A stretch of DNA of 64,000 nucleotides from Pseudoalteromonas espejiana DSM 9414 (GTDB lineage: Bacteria; Pseudomonadota; Gammaproteobacteria; Enterobacterales; Alteromonadaceae): contig NZ_CP011029.1 in assembly GCF_002221525.1 (NCBI RefSeq), forward strand, positions 1 through 64,000, written 5' to 3'. Positions 1 to 8,379 of this stretch are shown piece after piece (position 1 is the first letter of the stretch; each line of letters begins with the position of its first letter). A model generated the notes under the pieces. The model saw only the letters and a program-made list of their open reading frames with translations, was not told where the DNA came from and did no database searches. The position numbers and the translations under genes are program-made.

Positions 1-105
1 TATTTAACCACCTTTAAACTTCTTTATTTATACTAAGCAATATTAATGGTGTAAAAATAATTTTGAATGTCTTCTAAATAAAATGCATGTCGTCATAAAT
101 AGTTG

Positions 106-134
106 TTTACAGCTAATATAATGGACATTATACT
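106..134 (+). promoter_or_regulatory. parA promoter with overlapping palindromic operator
   Basis: A sigma70-type promoter is visible: TTTACA at 106-111, a 17-bp spacer, then TATACT at 129-134, 27 bp before the parA ATG. A palindrome, TATAATG-GA-CATTATA (117-132), lies across the spacer and -10 box, where a bound repressor would block polymerase. ParA proteins with an N-terminal DNA-binding domain often autorepress, so this is the likely ParA operator (inference). Confidence 0.6.
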
Positions 135-160
135 TACTGCCTAACTTTGAGGAAGAAAGT

Positions 161-1399
161 ATGTCTATCAATAATAACGCGTTAAGTACTTACCGGCTTT
201 TAAAAGCAACTGCCGAAGTTGCTGAAAAATCACTAAAAGGACGTATACAACATTACCGCGCTCATCTTAAATCAGAAGAAAAAGAATTAAGAACCTACAC
301 TCAAAAAGCGGCTGCAGATTTACTTGGTTGTAATAATCGTACCTTAAAACGCCGTCATGACAATGGTGACTTTGACGATCTTAATATTAAACGTGGTGCT
401 AATGGTCACTATGCTTACACCTTAGTTAATATTTTTGCCATGGCTGATATTATGGATATTCAGCCAGATCATCGCACTACTAACGATAAACTTCAGGTTA
501 TTGTTATTAATTCATTAAAAGGCGGGTGTGGTAAAACAACTAGTATGGTTAATATTGCAGCGGCTTTAGCTACAACTAACATTAAACGTTATCGCATTGG
601 TATTATTGACTTAGACCCTCAAGGTTCTTCATCTAGCTTTTTTCCTTCAAACGATCACGACCCTGTAACTGTGGGTGATTTAATGCGTGATTGTATTGAC
701 CTTGATGAAGGTGAAACCTGGCCAGAATTTGTCTCAAGCGCTTTTGTAACTACTCACATTCCCAATATTCGTGTTTTACCATCAGGCATGGATGATTTTT
801 ACTTTGAGCATGAAACAGCAACGCTTTTAAAAGACACCTCAAATTATGAGCAAACTCGTCATTATCATAAGTTATTAGAAAAAGTTATTGAGCCTGTAAA
901 AGACGAGTTTGATATTATACTTATTGATACAGCACCTACTCTTAACTTTATGTTTTATAATGCTTTAATGGCATCAACAGCTATGCTTATACCGGTTCAT
1001 CCGGAAGCGGTAGACTTTGATGCTAACAACAAATATTTAAAGCGTTTAGGTGAGATTTACCACACTGTTGCAGCACTTGGCCACGATGGTTGGGACTTTA
1101 TGCAATTTTTAGTTACCAACTATGTTAAAGGTAACCACTCTCAGCGCGATATTGTTAAAGATGTACGTAGTGCCTTTGGCCGCCAAGTAATGAGCTACCC
1201 TATAAATCACAGCTCTGCCATTACAGCGAGTTCTTCGTCTTTTAATACTATATTTGATCAAAAAGCATCCGACAGTTTAGCAAGTCGTGAATCGCTTTTA
1301 CGTGCTCAAGAAAATATTAAAGATGTGGTTGATGAGCTAGAAATGCTCATTCGATCTAACTGGGAATCTACCCAATCATCATTAAATAATACTAAGTAA
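161..1399 (+). CDS. parA: Chromosome II-type partition ATPase ParA
   Basis: ParA-family Walker ATPase that segregates the replicon together with ParB and its centromere sites. The deviant Walker A box KGGCGKTT is at residues 120-127. The following LDPQGSSSS segment matches the ParA/MinD switch region. The ~110-residue N-terminal extension contains a MerR-like helix-turn-helix (about residues 45-100), typical of the larger plasmid P1 or Vibrio chromosome II ParA type that also represses its own operon. At 412 aa the length suits this class. The ATG is preceded by GAGGAAG and a promoter/operator. The parB start lies 15 bp downstream, so the two form one operon. This gene type suggests a secondary chromosome or large plasmid. 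Confidence 0.93.
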   Translation: MSINNNALSTYRLLKATAEVAEKSLKGRIQHYRAHLKSEEKELRTYTQKAAADLLGCNNRTLKRRHDNGDFDDLNIKRGANGHYAYTLVNIFAMADIMDIQPDHRTTNDKLQVIVINSLKGGCGKTTSMVNIAAALATTNIKRYRIGIIDLDPQGSSSSFFPSNDHDPVTVGDLMRDCIDLDEGETWPEFVSSAFVTTHIPNIRVLPSGMDDFYFEHETATLLKDTSNYEQTRHYHKLLEKVIEPVKDEFDIILIDTAPTLNFMFYNALMASTAMLIPVHPEAVDFDANNKYLKRLGEIYHTVAALGHDGWDFMQFLVTNYVKGNHSQRDIVKDVRSAFGRQVMSYPINHSSAITASSSSFNTIFDQKASDSLASRESLLRAQENIKDVVDELEMLIRSNWESTQSSLNNTK

Positions 1400-1414
1400 G
1401 GATGTTACATAAAA

Positions 1415-2377
1415 ATGGCTACAAAACGTAAAAACGACACCCGCTTAGATCCATTTGCAACGGCTGTAGGAAACAGCAGCCTTGATGCGTTATTAGAACA
1501 AGCTAATGCGGGCGATGTAATAAGAATGCCAGCACCTAGCGATCCAACACGCGAAATTACGCTAGTGTGTAAAGTAATTGCTCATGCAGATATTGAATCT
1601 AGCACCACGGTTTACGGTAAAAACCGCCGTGTGCAATCGCTATTAAACGAAAAGTCAGTATCTGACATATTACCTGCAATTAGCGAAGATGGCCGTAATC
1701 AGCACCCTGCATTACTTTGGGATCAAGGAAATACTAGCTTAGTGCTTGCAGGTTCACGCAGACGTAAAGCCTGTATTTTAGCTAATGCCGATTATCTTGT
1801 TTTAAGCTCTCCTGATTTTACAGACGAAGACGCTAAAATATTAGCTGTATCGTCAGATCAATACATTGCCCCTAGTTTGTGGGAATTAGGCCAAGCTTAC
1901 CAACACACTAAAAACGAGCTAATTGAGCAAGGTAAAAAGGGTTCTTATCGCGAAATATCAGCTATTGAGGGCGTTTCGCATACGGCAGTTGCTGATGCAA
2001 TTAAAGCGTACGAGCAAATTCCTGCCGATGTAATTTCACTTTATCCAACAGCTAACCATGTGGGTAGAGAAGTTGCTAAAAAGCTTGTTAGCGCAAAGGA
2101 GCGCGACGAACAGGCATTTAATAACCTAGTTGCTGCGCTTCACTCTGATGACGAGATAAACGCTATAGCAAGCGATGACAAACGTGCTATGGCCATTACA
2201 AGACGTTTAACGGCAGAGCCACAAGCCGCTGCTAAGCGTGAAGCCGTGCTAGAAAACGAGTTTATTAGCGTACAACGCAACCTAAAGAGCGGTGATGTTT
2301 CAATTAAAATTGATAACAAAGTAATGACCGACAAACGTTTAGAGCAACTTACAAAGCTTTTAAATGCGTTTAATTAA
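1415..2377 (+). CDS. parB: Chromosome partition DNA-binding protein ParB
   Basis: ParB/Spo0J-family centromere-binding protein, 320 aa, directly downstream of parA. The N-terminal nuclease-like ParB domain includes the stretch LVLAGSRRRKACILA (about residues 109-123), the RR-containing CTP-binding motif region. A helix-turn-helix follows at about 178-200 (YREISAIEGVSHTAVADAI). The C-terminal part probably dimerises. Immediately after the stop is a cluster of 18-bp repeats that could be its binding sites. No ribosome-binding oddity beyond a weak GGATG upstream. Family assignment is firm; the binding site is inferred. Confidence 0.92.
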   Translation: MATKRKNDTRLDPFATAVGNSSLDALLEQANAGDVIRMPAPSDPTREITLVCKVIAHADIESSTTVYGKNRRVQSLLNEKSVSDILPAISEDGRNQHPALLWDQGNTSLVLAGSRRRKACILANADYLVLSSPDFTDEDAKILAVSSDQYIAPSLWELGQAYQHTKNELIEQGKKGSYREISAIEGVSHTAVADAIKAYEQIPADVISLYPTANHVGREVAKKLVSAKERDEQAFNNLVAALHSDDEINAIASDDKRAMAITRRLTAEPQAAAKREAVLENEFISVQRNLKSGDVSIKIDNKVMTDKRLEQLTKLLNAFN

Positions 2378-2389
2378 TTTTACTACTGC

Positions 2390-2595
2390 TTAGTAAAATA
2401 ATGATCCAAAGCCGCTTTTAGCTTAGTTAAATACTGATCTAAGGGCGGCCTTACTTAGTAAAAACGTGATCTGTTTTATCAAAATATCCCTCAATTAACT
2501 CATTCCTACCTATATAGATCAAAGTTTTACTAACTTAATCTGTAATATAAGCCGTTTTTTAGTTTTAAACGTATTTGTTAGTAAAAAACTGATCT
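2390..2595. repeat. Five 18-bp repeats (candidate parS or origin iterons)
   Basis: In the 437-bp gap after parB, the consensus TTAGTAAAANNNTGATCT occurs five times: 2390-2407, 2423-2440 (TTAGTTAAA variant), 2455-2472, 2516-2533 on the minus strand, and 2578-2595. A partial sixth copy (TTAGTAAAAAATCGG) is inverted at about 2695-2709. Each full copy ends in a GATC (Dam) site. First-to-first spacings are 33, 32, 61 and 62 bp, about three or six helical turns, so the copies lie on one DNA face. The position next to parB suits a centromere; iterons of a replication origin are the alternative. The rest of the gap, to 2814, is AT-rich with no gene. Confidence 0.7.
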
Positions 2596-2814
2596 GTAAT
2601 GCCCCTGTATTGTTAATAAAATGTTTTAATAGTATGCATTTACCGTGTGTTTATGATGTAACTTACCTATTGTTCCTTTATTTTTATCTATAAACCGATT
2701 TTTTACTAAGCTAGCAGCTCCAACCAGTTTATATAACGGTAATATTGCTTTTGCTACGTGCAGTTAAAGAATATACTGGCAGAATTATTTTAAAAATTTA
2801 ATGCTTAGAGTGAC

Positions 2815-5800
2815 ATGTCTGCTAACTTATCAAAAAATGATTTACTGGCTATTTTTGAAGAAATAAAAAATGAGCAGGCAACTTTGTTTCCTCTTTCTGA
2901 GCGTTTTATTAAAAAACTGTTTAGACCCAATGTGCTCGATAAGGGTAAAGAATATTATAAAAATGGCCAAATCAGCTGGTTAGAACACAGCAGTGATTTT
3001 TCGGTTATTGATTCCACCGTTCAAGGCGATAGCGGATCATCATTTAACCAACGTATTGAGATCAATAAAATACCAACTGGTTATTCGGTAGATACCCACT
3101 GTACATGTAACGCTAAAACTAAGTGTCGCCACTTAGCTGCTATTTTGTTTAAACTTAAAATAGAGCACTCGGGTGAATACGGTGAAGACTACTTTATTAA
3201 CGACTGGTTTAGCGAGCTTGCAGCCCTAAAAAGTGTTAATTCGAACCCACCCTCGCAAGTACTTTTGTTTGTACTTGATATAGAAAACAATAAAGTTTTT
3301 TTAACCCCAAAAATAGCCAACTATGATAAAAATAATAACTACACGTTGGGTCGTAATTTAACTGAGCAGCAATTAAATAGCTTTGTAACACCTAACGATT
3401 TACTCGAGAGCGACTTTAGATTGTTCAGTTGGATACGCTCTCAAAATGCAGTCGGAAATATTGAGTTAAAAGGACAATGGGGCTTTAGTGCACTGCAGCA
3501 ACTTATAGCAACCGAACGATTATTTTTACAACGCTCTCGTGTTGCTATAAAAGCCCAAACAGGCCAGGCACTTAGTTTTAATTGGCAGCAGCAAAACGAA
3601 TTATCGCAGCTTATAATAGAACTTGAGCACAGTAAAAATTGGGCGCTCATTAAAACTACCCCCCCTGCTTATTTAGATCTTGAGCATTTTAAAGTGGGCC
3701 GTATCCGCACTCAACTTAGTGCCGACGAAATAGCTCATTTACAATCAATACCGGCATTGCACGACGCAAACTTTGACCGTATTTATAAGCAACTTGCTGA
3801 TAACTTTGGTGCCGGTGTTATTCCTCATCCAAACAACGAGCAAGCTGTTATAAAGCAGCTTGGCAATGCTGTTTTAAAAGTAACAATGGCTGAGCAAGAG
3901 CTTAAGTTATCGTTATTGTTTAAATATAAAAATAAAAACTATTTAGCTGGTTCTGCGCCTGCTAATTTAATTAATAGTGCATTTGAAAATACCGTAACCA
4001 ATGAGTTAGTAAATTTGGGTTTTGAGTTTTGTAAAGGGGGTTTACAAAGCGAGTTTGTATTTAATAAACAATCACCTATCCACTTACACTGGTTAGTTTA
4101 TGAAGTATTTCCTGCGTTTAAAAAACGCGGTTGGCAGGTTAGCCAAACTAAAGTAAATATTGCAGATCCGCAAGGCGTTGTAACGCTCGATGTAAACCGA
4201 GCTGCTGGACATCAAATGCATTGCAAAGTACATTTAAGTGATGCCAAAGCAAGTGCCTTATTTAATACTGATGATGCTGTTTATCAGTCGTTAAATCGCC
4301 AAAGTGAATTGTTTTATTACTACCCGGTTGGGCGTCAATTTGGGGTTATTAGTAAAGAGGCTATTAATTTACTAAACGAATTTAAACAACGCTTTGAGTT
4401 TGTAAAAACTCGCGATGAATTTAATATTCCTCTTTCTTATTTACCTGAACTGGTAAAACACACTGCTGTAAATATTACGCTTCATGATGAATCGTTAGAG
4501 CGCTACCTTAATGAATTAAATACCACTGAGCATGCTATGCCTGCGGTTGCTTTACATGGTTTAAACGACTCAGTAACGCTTCGAGACTATCAGCAGCAAG
4601 GGGTTGATTGGTTAAGCTTTTTAAAGCGCCATCAATTAGGCGGCATACTGGCAGACGATATGGGCTTGGGTAAAACACTGCAAGTTATTGCCTTTTTAGC
4701 CAGTAGCTTTAACCGCCCCCAAGCAGGCCCTACTCTTATAGTATGCCCTACCAGTTTGGTAAGTAACTGGCAAAACGAAATAACAAAATTTGCAAAAAGC
4801 CTTAAAGTCACCACTATTTTTGGCTCGCAACGTAATGAGCCATTACAGCATTTAGCGCAAGCACAGTGTATTTTAACTACCTATCCGCTTTTAAAGCGCG
4901 ATATTGCTTATTACTCTCCGCTTTATTTTGAAAATATTATTTTAGATGAAGCGCAATATATTAAAAACGACACAGCTCAGGTTTCGCGCCTAGTTAAACG
5001 TTTAAACGCCGATTTTAAGTTATGCTTAAGTGGCACCCCAATCGAAAATAACTTGTTTGAGCTTAAATCGTTACTCGACTTTGCCATGCCCTCGTTATTA
5101 GGCTCGCAGGCTCACTTTAAACAGCATTTTCAAACGCCTATTGAACGCGAGGCCGACTCAGAGCGAGCAGAACAATTAAAAGCGCTTATAATGCCGTTTA
5201 TTCTGCGCCGCACCAAAGCGCAAGTAGCACAAGAACTACCGCAAAAAACCGAGTTATTAAAAGAGTTTGAGTTTGAGCCTAAACAAAAAGAAATGTACCA
5301 AGGCATAACTCGTGCGCTCGAAGAAAAGCTCATAGATTTATTTGCTGAACAAGGCGCACAAAAAAGTAAACTCGCATTTTTAGAGGCGCTTTTAAAGCTA
5401 AGGCAAATTTGTTGCCACCCTAAATTAATTGAGCCAGAAACCCAAGCAAGCTCTGCAAAATTAGAGTGGCTGTCTACTCACTTACCGTTAATGCTTAGCC
5501 TTGGACGTAAGGTTATTATTTTTAGCCAATTTACCTCTGCGCTTGATTTAATTGCAGCGCGCTTAAACGAAATAAACATAAACTTTAGTATGCTCACAGG
5601 GCAAACACGCCATCGAGACAAAGTTATAGATGAATTTACCAGTGGCAAAACATCGGTATTTTTAATTAGTTTAAAAGCGGGAGGCACTGGCCTTAACTTA
5701 ACCCAAGCCGATACGGTTATTCACTTTGATCCATGGTGGAACCCCGCTGTAGAAAAGCAAGCGACCGATCGTGCGTACCGTATAGGTCAAACAAACCCTG

Positions 5801-5958
5801 TGTTTGTGTATAAGCTAATAATGAGCAACTCAATTGAGCAAAAAGTATTTAAAATGCAGCAAGATAAACAAGCCTTGGTTGATGCATTATTTACCGATAA
5901 ATCAATGAGCTTCACATCGTTTGATGAACAACAAATGCTATCACTTATAAAAAGTTAA
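2815..5958 (+). CDS. SWIM zinc-finger SNF2-family helicase
   Basis: A 1047-aa Swi2/Snf2 ATPase of the bacterial RapA/HepA-like group. The N-terminus carries a SWIM zinc finger (CTCNAKTKCRH, near residue 98). The middle is a poorly conserved linker. The C-terminal half holds the helicase core: DDMGLGKT (Walker A, near 613), DEAQ box (near 710), SGTPIENN (motif III) and the C-terminal helicase lobe with SLKAGGTGLNL and QATDRAYRIGQ. Such enzymes translocate on duplex DNA to remodel protein-DNA or RNA polymerase complexes; the specific target is unknown. ATG chosen with GAGTGAC just upstream. It is monocistronic and followed by the small-RNA-like array. Confidence 0.9.
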   Translation: MSANLSKNDLLAIFEEIKNEQATLFPLSERFIKKLFRPNVLDKGKEYYKNGQISWLEHSSDFSVIDSTVQGDSGSSFNQRIEINKIPTGYSVDTHCTCNAKTKCRHLAAILFKLKIEHSGEYGEDYFINDWFSELAALKSVNSNPPSQVLLFVLDIENNKVFLTPKIANYDKNNNYTLGRNLTEQQLNSFVTPNDLLESDFRLFSWIRSQNAVGNIELKGQWGFSALQQLIATERLFLQRSRVAIKAQTGQALSFNWQQQNELSQLIIELEHSKNWALIKTTPPAYLDLEHFKVGRIRTQLSADEIAHLQSIPALHDANFDRIYKQLADNFGAGVIPHPNNEQAVIKQLGNAVLKVTMAEQELKLSLLFKYKNKNYLAGSAPANLINSAFENTVTNELVNLGFEFCKGGLQSEFVFNKQSPIHLHWLVYEVFPAFKKRGWQVSQTKVNIADPQGVVTLDVNRAAGHQMHCKVHLSDAKASALFNTDDAVYQSLNRQSELFYYYPVGRQFGVISKEAINLLNEFKQRFEFVKTRDEFNIPLSYLPELVKHTAVNITLHDESLERYLNELNTTEHAMPAVALHGLNDSVTLRDYQQQGVDWLSFLKRHQLGGILADDMGLGKTLQVIAFLASSFNRPQAGPTLIVCPTSLVSNWQNEITKFAKSLKVTTIFGSQRNEPLQHLAQAQCILTTYPLLKRDIAYYSPLYFENIILDEAQYIKNDTAQVSRLVKRLNADFKLCLSGTPIENNLFELKSLLDFAMPSLLGSQAHFKQHFQTPIEREADSERAEQLKALIMPFILRRTKAQVAQELPQKTELLKEFEFEPKQKEMYQGITRALEEKLIDLFAEQGAQKSKLAFLEALLKLRQICCHPKLIEPETQASSAKLEWLSTHLPLMLSLGRKVIIFSQFTSALDLIAARLNEININFSMLTGQTRHRDKVIDEFTSGKTSVFLISLKAGGTGLNLTQADTVIHFDPWWNPAVEKQATDRAYRIGQTNPVFVYKLIMSNSIEQKVFKMQQDKQALVDALFTDKSMSFTSFDEQQMLSLIKS

Positions 5959-5976
5959 ATTTTTAAATAAACAGTT

Positions 5977-6003
5977 GAACTAATTTAATATGAGAGCGTC
6001 TAC
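5977..6003 (+). promoter_or_regulatory. SigmaE-like promoter, unit 1
   Basis: GAACTA (5977-5982), N16, TCTAC (5999-6003), the most degenerate of four promoter-like motifs heading the tandem units. The E. coli sigmaE consensus is GGAACTT-N15/16-TCTRA. Confidence 0.4.
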
Positions 6004-6008
6004 TATTA

Positions 6009-6112
6009 TGCTTGTTGATTAATTGCAGTTAACACAAGCTTCATGTTGATTTCCCTGATTGGTTACTAAATTTAGTAATGATTAAGCCAGCCCTTTTAAG
6101 CTGGCTTTTTTT
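6009..6112 (+). ncRNA. Tandem small-RNA-like unit 1 of 4
   Basis: About 104 nt from an inferred start 6 nt after TCTAC to the end of the T run. It contains a possible 5' hairpin (CTTGT...ACAAG), a perfect 16-bp palindrome TTACTAAATTTAGTAA (6063-6078), and a rho-independent terminator (AAGCCAGC/GCTGGCTT stem, then a T run ending at 6112). No convincing coding sequence is present. The whole unit recurs three more times downstream. Confidence 0.6.
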
Positions 6113-6152
6113 ATGCCTAAAATTAATTTTTATAAATATTTAGCGGTTTATT

Positions 6153-6180
6153 GGAACTTAATTTAATTGCGGGCGTCTAC
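6153..6180 (+). promoter_or_regulatory. SigmaE-like promoter, unit 2
   Basis: GGAACTT (6153-6159), N16, TCTAC (6176-6180). The -35 element matches the sigmaE consensus perfectly and the -10 closely. It heads unit 2. Confidence 0.5.
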
Positions 6181-6185
6181 TATTA

Positions 6186-6290
6186 TGCTTGTTGTTTAAT
6201 TGCAGTTAACACAAGCTTCATGTTGATTTCCCTGATTGATTACTAAATTTAGTAATGATTGAGCCAGCCCTTTTTAAGCTGGCTTTTTTT
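6186..6290 (+). ncRNA. Tandem small-RNA-like unit 2 of 4
   Basis: Repeats unit 1 with few substitutions. The palindrome is at 6240-6255. The terminator stem is AGCCAGC (6262-6268) with GCTGGCT (6278-6284), then T residues to 6290. The 5' segment TTATGCTTGTTG is invariant in all four units. Confidence 0.6.
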
Positions 6291-6330
6291 ATGCCCAAAA
6301 TTAATTTTTATAAATATTTATAGGTTTATT

Positions 6331-6358
6331 GGAACTTAATTAAATTGCGGGCGTCTAC
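6331..6358 (+). promoter_or_regulatory. SigmaE-like promoter, unit 3
   Basis: GGAACTT (6331-6337), N16, TCTAC (6354-6358), 178 bp after the matching motif of unit 2. Confidence 0.5.
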
Positions 6359-6363
6359 TATTA

Positions 6364-6469
6364 TGCTTGTTGATTAATTGCAGTTAACACAAGCTTCATG
6401 TTGATTTACCCCGTTTAATTACTAAATTTAGTAATGATTGAGCCAGCCCTTTTTAAGCTGGCTTTTTTT
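6364..6469 (+). ncRNA. Tandem small-RNA-like unit 3 of 4
   Basis: Same architecture as unit 2. The palindrome is at 6419-6434 and the terminator ends at 6469. The segment just before the palindrome differs (ACCCCGTTTAA in place of CCCTGATTGG), the main internal variation between copies. Confidence 0.6.
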
Positions 6470-6508
6470 ATGCCCAAAATTAATTTTTATAAATATTTAT
6501 AGGTTATT

Positions 6509-6536
6509 GGAACTTAACTTAATTGCGGGCGTCTAC
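6509..6536 (+). promoter_or_regulatory. SigmaE-like promoter, unit 4
   Basis: GGAACTT (6509-6515), N16, TCTAC (6532-6536), again 178 bp after the previous copy. Confidence 0.5.
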
Positions 6537-6541
6537 TATTA

Positions 6542-6645
6542 TGCTTGTTGATTAATTGCAGTTAATACAAGTTTCATGTTGATTACCCTGATTGGTTACT
6601 AAATTTAGTAATGATTGAGCCAGCCCTTTTAAGCTGGCTTTTTTT
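6542..6645 (+). ncRNA. Tandem small-RNA-like unit 4 of 4
   Basis: Last unit. The palindrome is at 6596-6611 and the terminator T run ends near 6645. Two C-to-T changes lie in the middle (TTAATACAAGTTTC). After this unit the repeat stops and rmuC begins 79 bp later. Confidence 0.6.
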
Positions 6646-6723
6646 ATGCCTGTATTTCTCCCCTACCCCACACGATACTTATTCGTTATGATGGCATGTC
6701 TCTAAATTTTATAAGTTTATTTT

Positions 6724-8190
6724 ATGTTTACTCAGCTACTAACTCATATTGATTGGCTAAGCGCTAGTGTCGGTGTTGCATCGGGTCTTGTGTTGTATGG
6801 CCTGGTGTCGTTACCTTCTCGCAATAAATTAAAACAACAAGTAAGCGAGCAACAACAGCAGTTATCGTTATTACAAAACCAGTATGACAACAAACAGCAA
6901 CAATACAGCGAGCTAATAGATGAGCACGAGCTACTTGAGCAAACTCATCAAGAGCAACGCGACGAAGCCCAGCATTTTAAAACCCGCTTTAGCGAGCAAG
7001 AAAAACAAAGCGTTCAATACAACCATTTTTGGCGTAAAGCCGAAAGCGAACTAACAGCCCTGCGTGATCAATATAACCAGCGAGATGTAGAGCTTAATAC
7101 TATGCGCACCACGCTTGAGCAAAAACAGCAAAACTTTACCGAGCAACTCGCGCAAATAGAGCAAAGTAAAAATGTGCTTAAAAAAGAGTTTGAAAACCTC
7201 GCTAATAAAATCTTAGAAGAAAAATCGCAAAGTTTTAAAACCCTAAATCAAGAAAGCATTGAGCAACTATTAAAACCAGTACAAGGGGAGCTAAAAGGCT
7301 TTAGAGATAAAATGGAATCTATTCACGTTGAAGATTTAAAACAACGTGCAGCCCTTAAAACTGAGCTATTGCATCTACAAGCCAAAAGCCAAGCTATTAC
7401 CGAGCAAGCCGATAAGCTCAGTAATGCACTGCAAGGGCAAAAAAAGACCCAAGGTAATTGGGGCGAATTGATGCTCGAAAACGTACTCGACAGCGCAGGC
7501 CTGCGTGCGGGTAGCGACTACAAACGCGAAGTATCGTTTAACACCGAAGATGGCCGACTGCGCCCCGACGTAGTTGTGTATTTACCACAGGGGCGCCACT
7601 TAGTGATTGACGCTAAAACATCGCTAAATGCCTATACCCGTTACGTTAATGCCGAAAACGAATTAGAGGCTAGCCAAGCAATTAAAGAGCATGTAAATGC
7701 CGTTACATCGCGTATTAGCGAACTTGCGAGTAAATCGTACGATCGACTCCCTGGTATCAATTCACCTGAAGTGGTTATTATGTTTGTCCCTATTGAGTCT
7801 GCATTTGTAGAGGCGCTTAAATACCAAAGCGATATTTACCAACAAGCCATCGAAAAAAATATTTTAGTTGCTACGCCAACCACCCTACTTACCAGCTTAA
7901 ATATTGTTAAACAGCTGTGGCGCTTTGAAGAGCAAACTAAATATTCTAAAGAGCTGGCAAATCGTGCCGAGCGTTTTTACAACAAGCTCAATGGCTTTTT
8001 AACAAGTATGGAAGGTGTAGGCAAACAGCTCGACCGTGCAAAAGAAAGCTACGATAAAGCGTTCTCTCAGCTATACCGTGGTAAAGGTAACTTAATTAAA
8101 CAAGCTTCTGAATTTAAAGAGCTAGGGGTATCGGTTCAAAAAGAGTTACCAAACGAAAGCGTAGAAAAAGCCCAGCTAGAGCTTGATTAG
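6724..8190 (+). CDS. rmuC: DNA recombination protein RmuC
   Basis: RmuC family, 488 aa; in E. coli the family limits inversions at inverted repeats and is a putative nuclease. The order is typical: one N-terminal membrane-anchor segment (about 10-30), a long Gln/Glu-rich coiled coil (about 30-230), then the RmuC domain with its signature stretches KTQGNWGELMLENVL (near 239) and the PDVVVYLPQGRHLVIDAKTS core (near 278), a restriction-endonuclease-like fold. Length is normal. The ATG follows an AT-rich leader with no strong Shine-Dalgarno. It stands alone between the small-RNA-like array and a small gene pair. Confidence 0.93.
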   Translation: MFTQLLTHIDWLSASVGVASGLVLYGLVSLPSRNKLKQQVSEQQQQLSLLQNQYDNKQQQYSELIDEHELLEQTHQEQRDEAQHFKTRFSEQEKQSVQYNHFWRKAESELTALRDQYNQRDVELNTMRTTLEQKQQNFTEQLAQIEQSKNVLKKEFENLANKILEEKSQSFKTLNQESIEQLLKPVQGELKGFRDKMESIHVEDLKQRAALKTELLHLQAKSQAITEQADKLSNALQGQKKTQGNWGELMLENVLDSAGLRAGSDYKREVSFNTEDGRLRPDVVVYLPQGRHLVIDAKTSLNAYTRYVNAENELEASQAIKEHVNAVTSRISELASKSYDRLPGINSPEVVIMFVPIESAFVEALKYQSDIYQQAIEKNILVATPTTLLTSLNIVKQLWRFEEQTKYSKELANRAERFYNKLNGFLTSMEGVGKQLDRAKESYDKAFSQLYRGKGNLIKQASEFKELGVSVQKELPNESVEKAQLELD

Positions 8191-8235
8191 GCTTACTATA
8201 CAGTCGCTTTTTATTTATAAAGTAAAGGAGGGTTA

Positions 8236-8379
8236 ATGATTTTCCCGTTACTAAGTTCACAAAGGTTAACGTTAACCCCTATTAATCCAAAAGGCACAAG
8301 GCGACAAAGTGGTTTTTGGAAAGGGCAATTTCACGATCTTAAATGCTTTGCACTTTTAAGCTCAGGGCACAATTTATGA
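8236..8379 (+). CDS. Small protein upstream of and coupled to the next gene
   Basis: A 47-aa reading frame with a strong ribosome-binding site (AGGAGGG, ending 3 nt before the ATG). Its TGA overlaps the next gene's start as ATGA (8376-8379). The product begins MIFPLLSSQRLTL and is basic and Gly/Lys rich, with no recognised domain. The strong SD and stop-start overlap suggest it is translated, either as a real small protein or as a leader that couples translation of the downstream gene. Confidence 0.45.
   Translation: MIFPLLSSQRLTLTPINPKGTRRQSGFWKGQFHDLKCFALLSSGHNL

Noticed and set aside
5977..6645. CRISPR-like array
   Set aside because: The repeat unit is ~178 bp and the whole unit is conserved, with no short repeats separated by unique spacers and no cas genes.
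8015..8045. Continuation of island features into rmuC
   Set aside because: The rmuC sequence is intact and ordinary to its end; no repeat or boundary is visible there.
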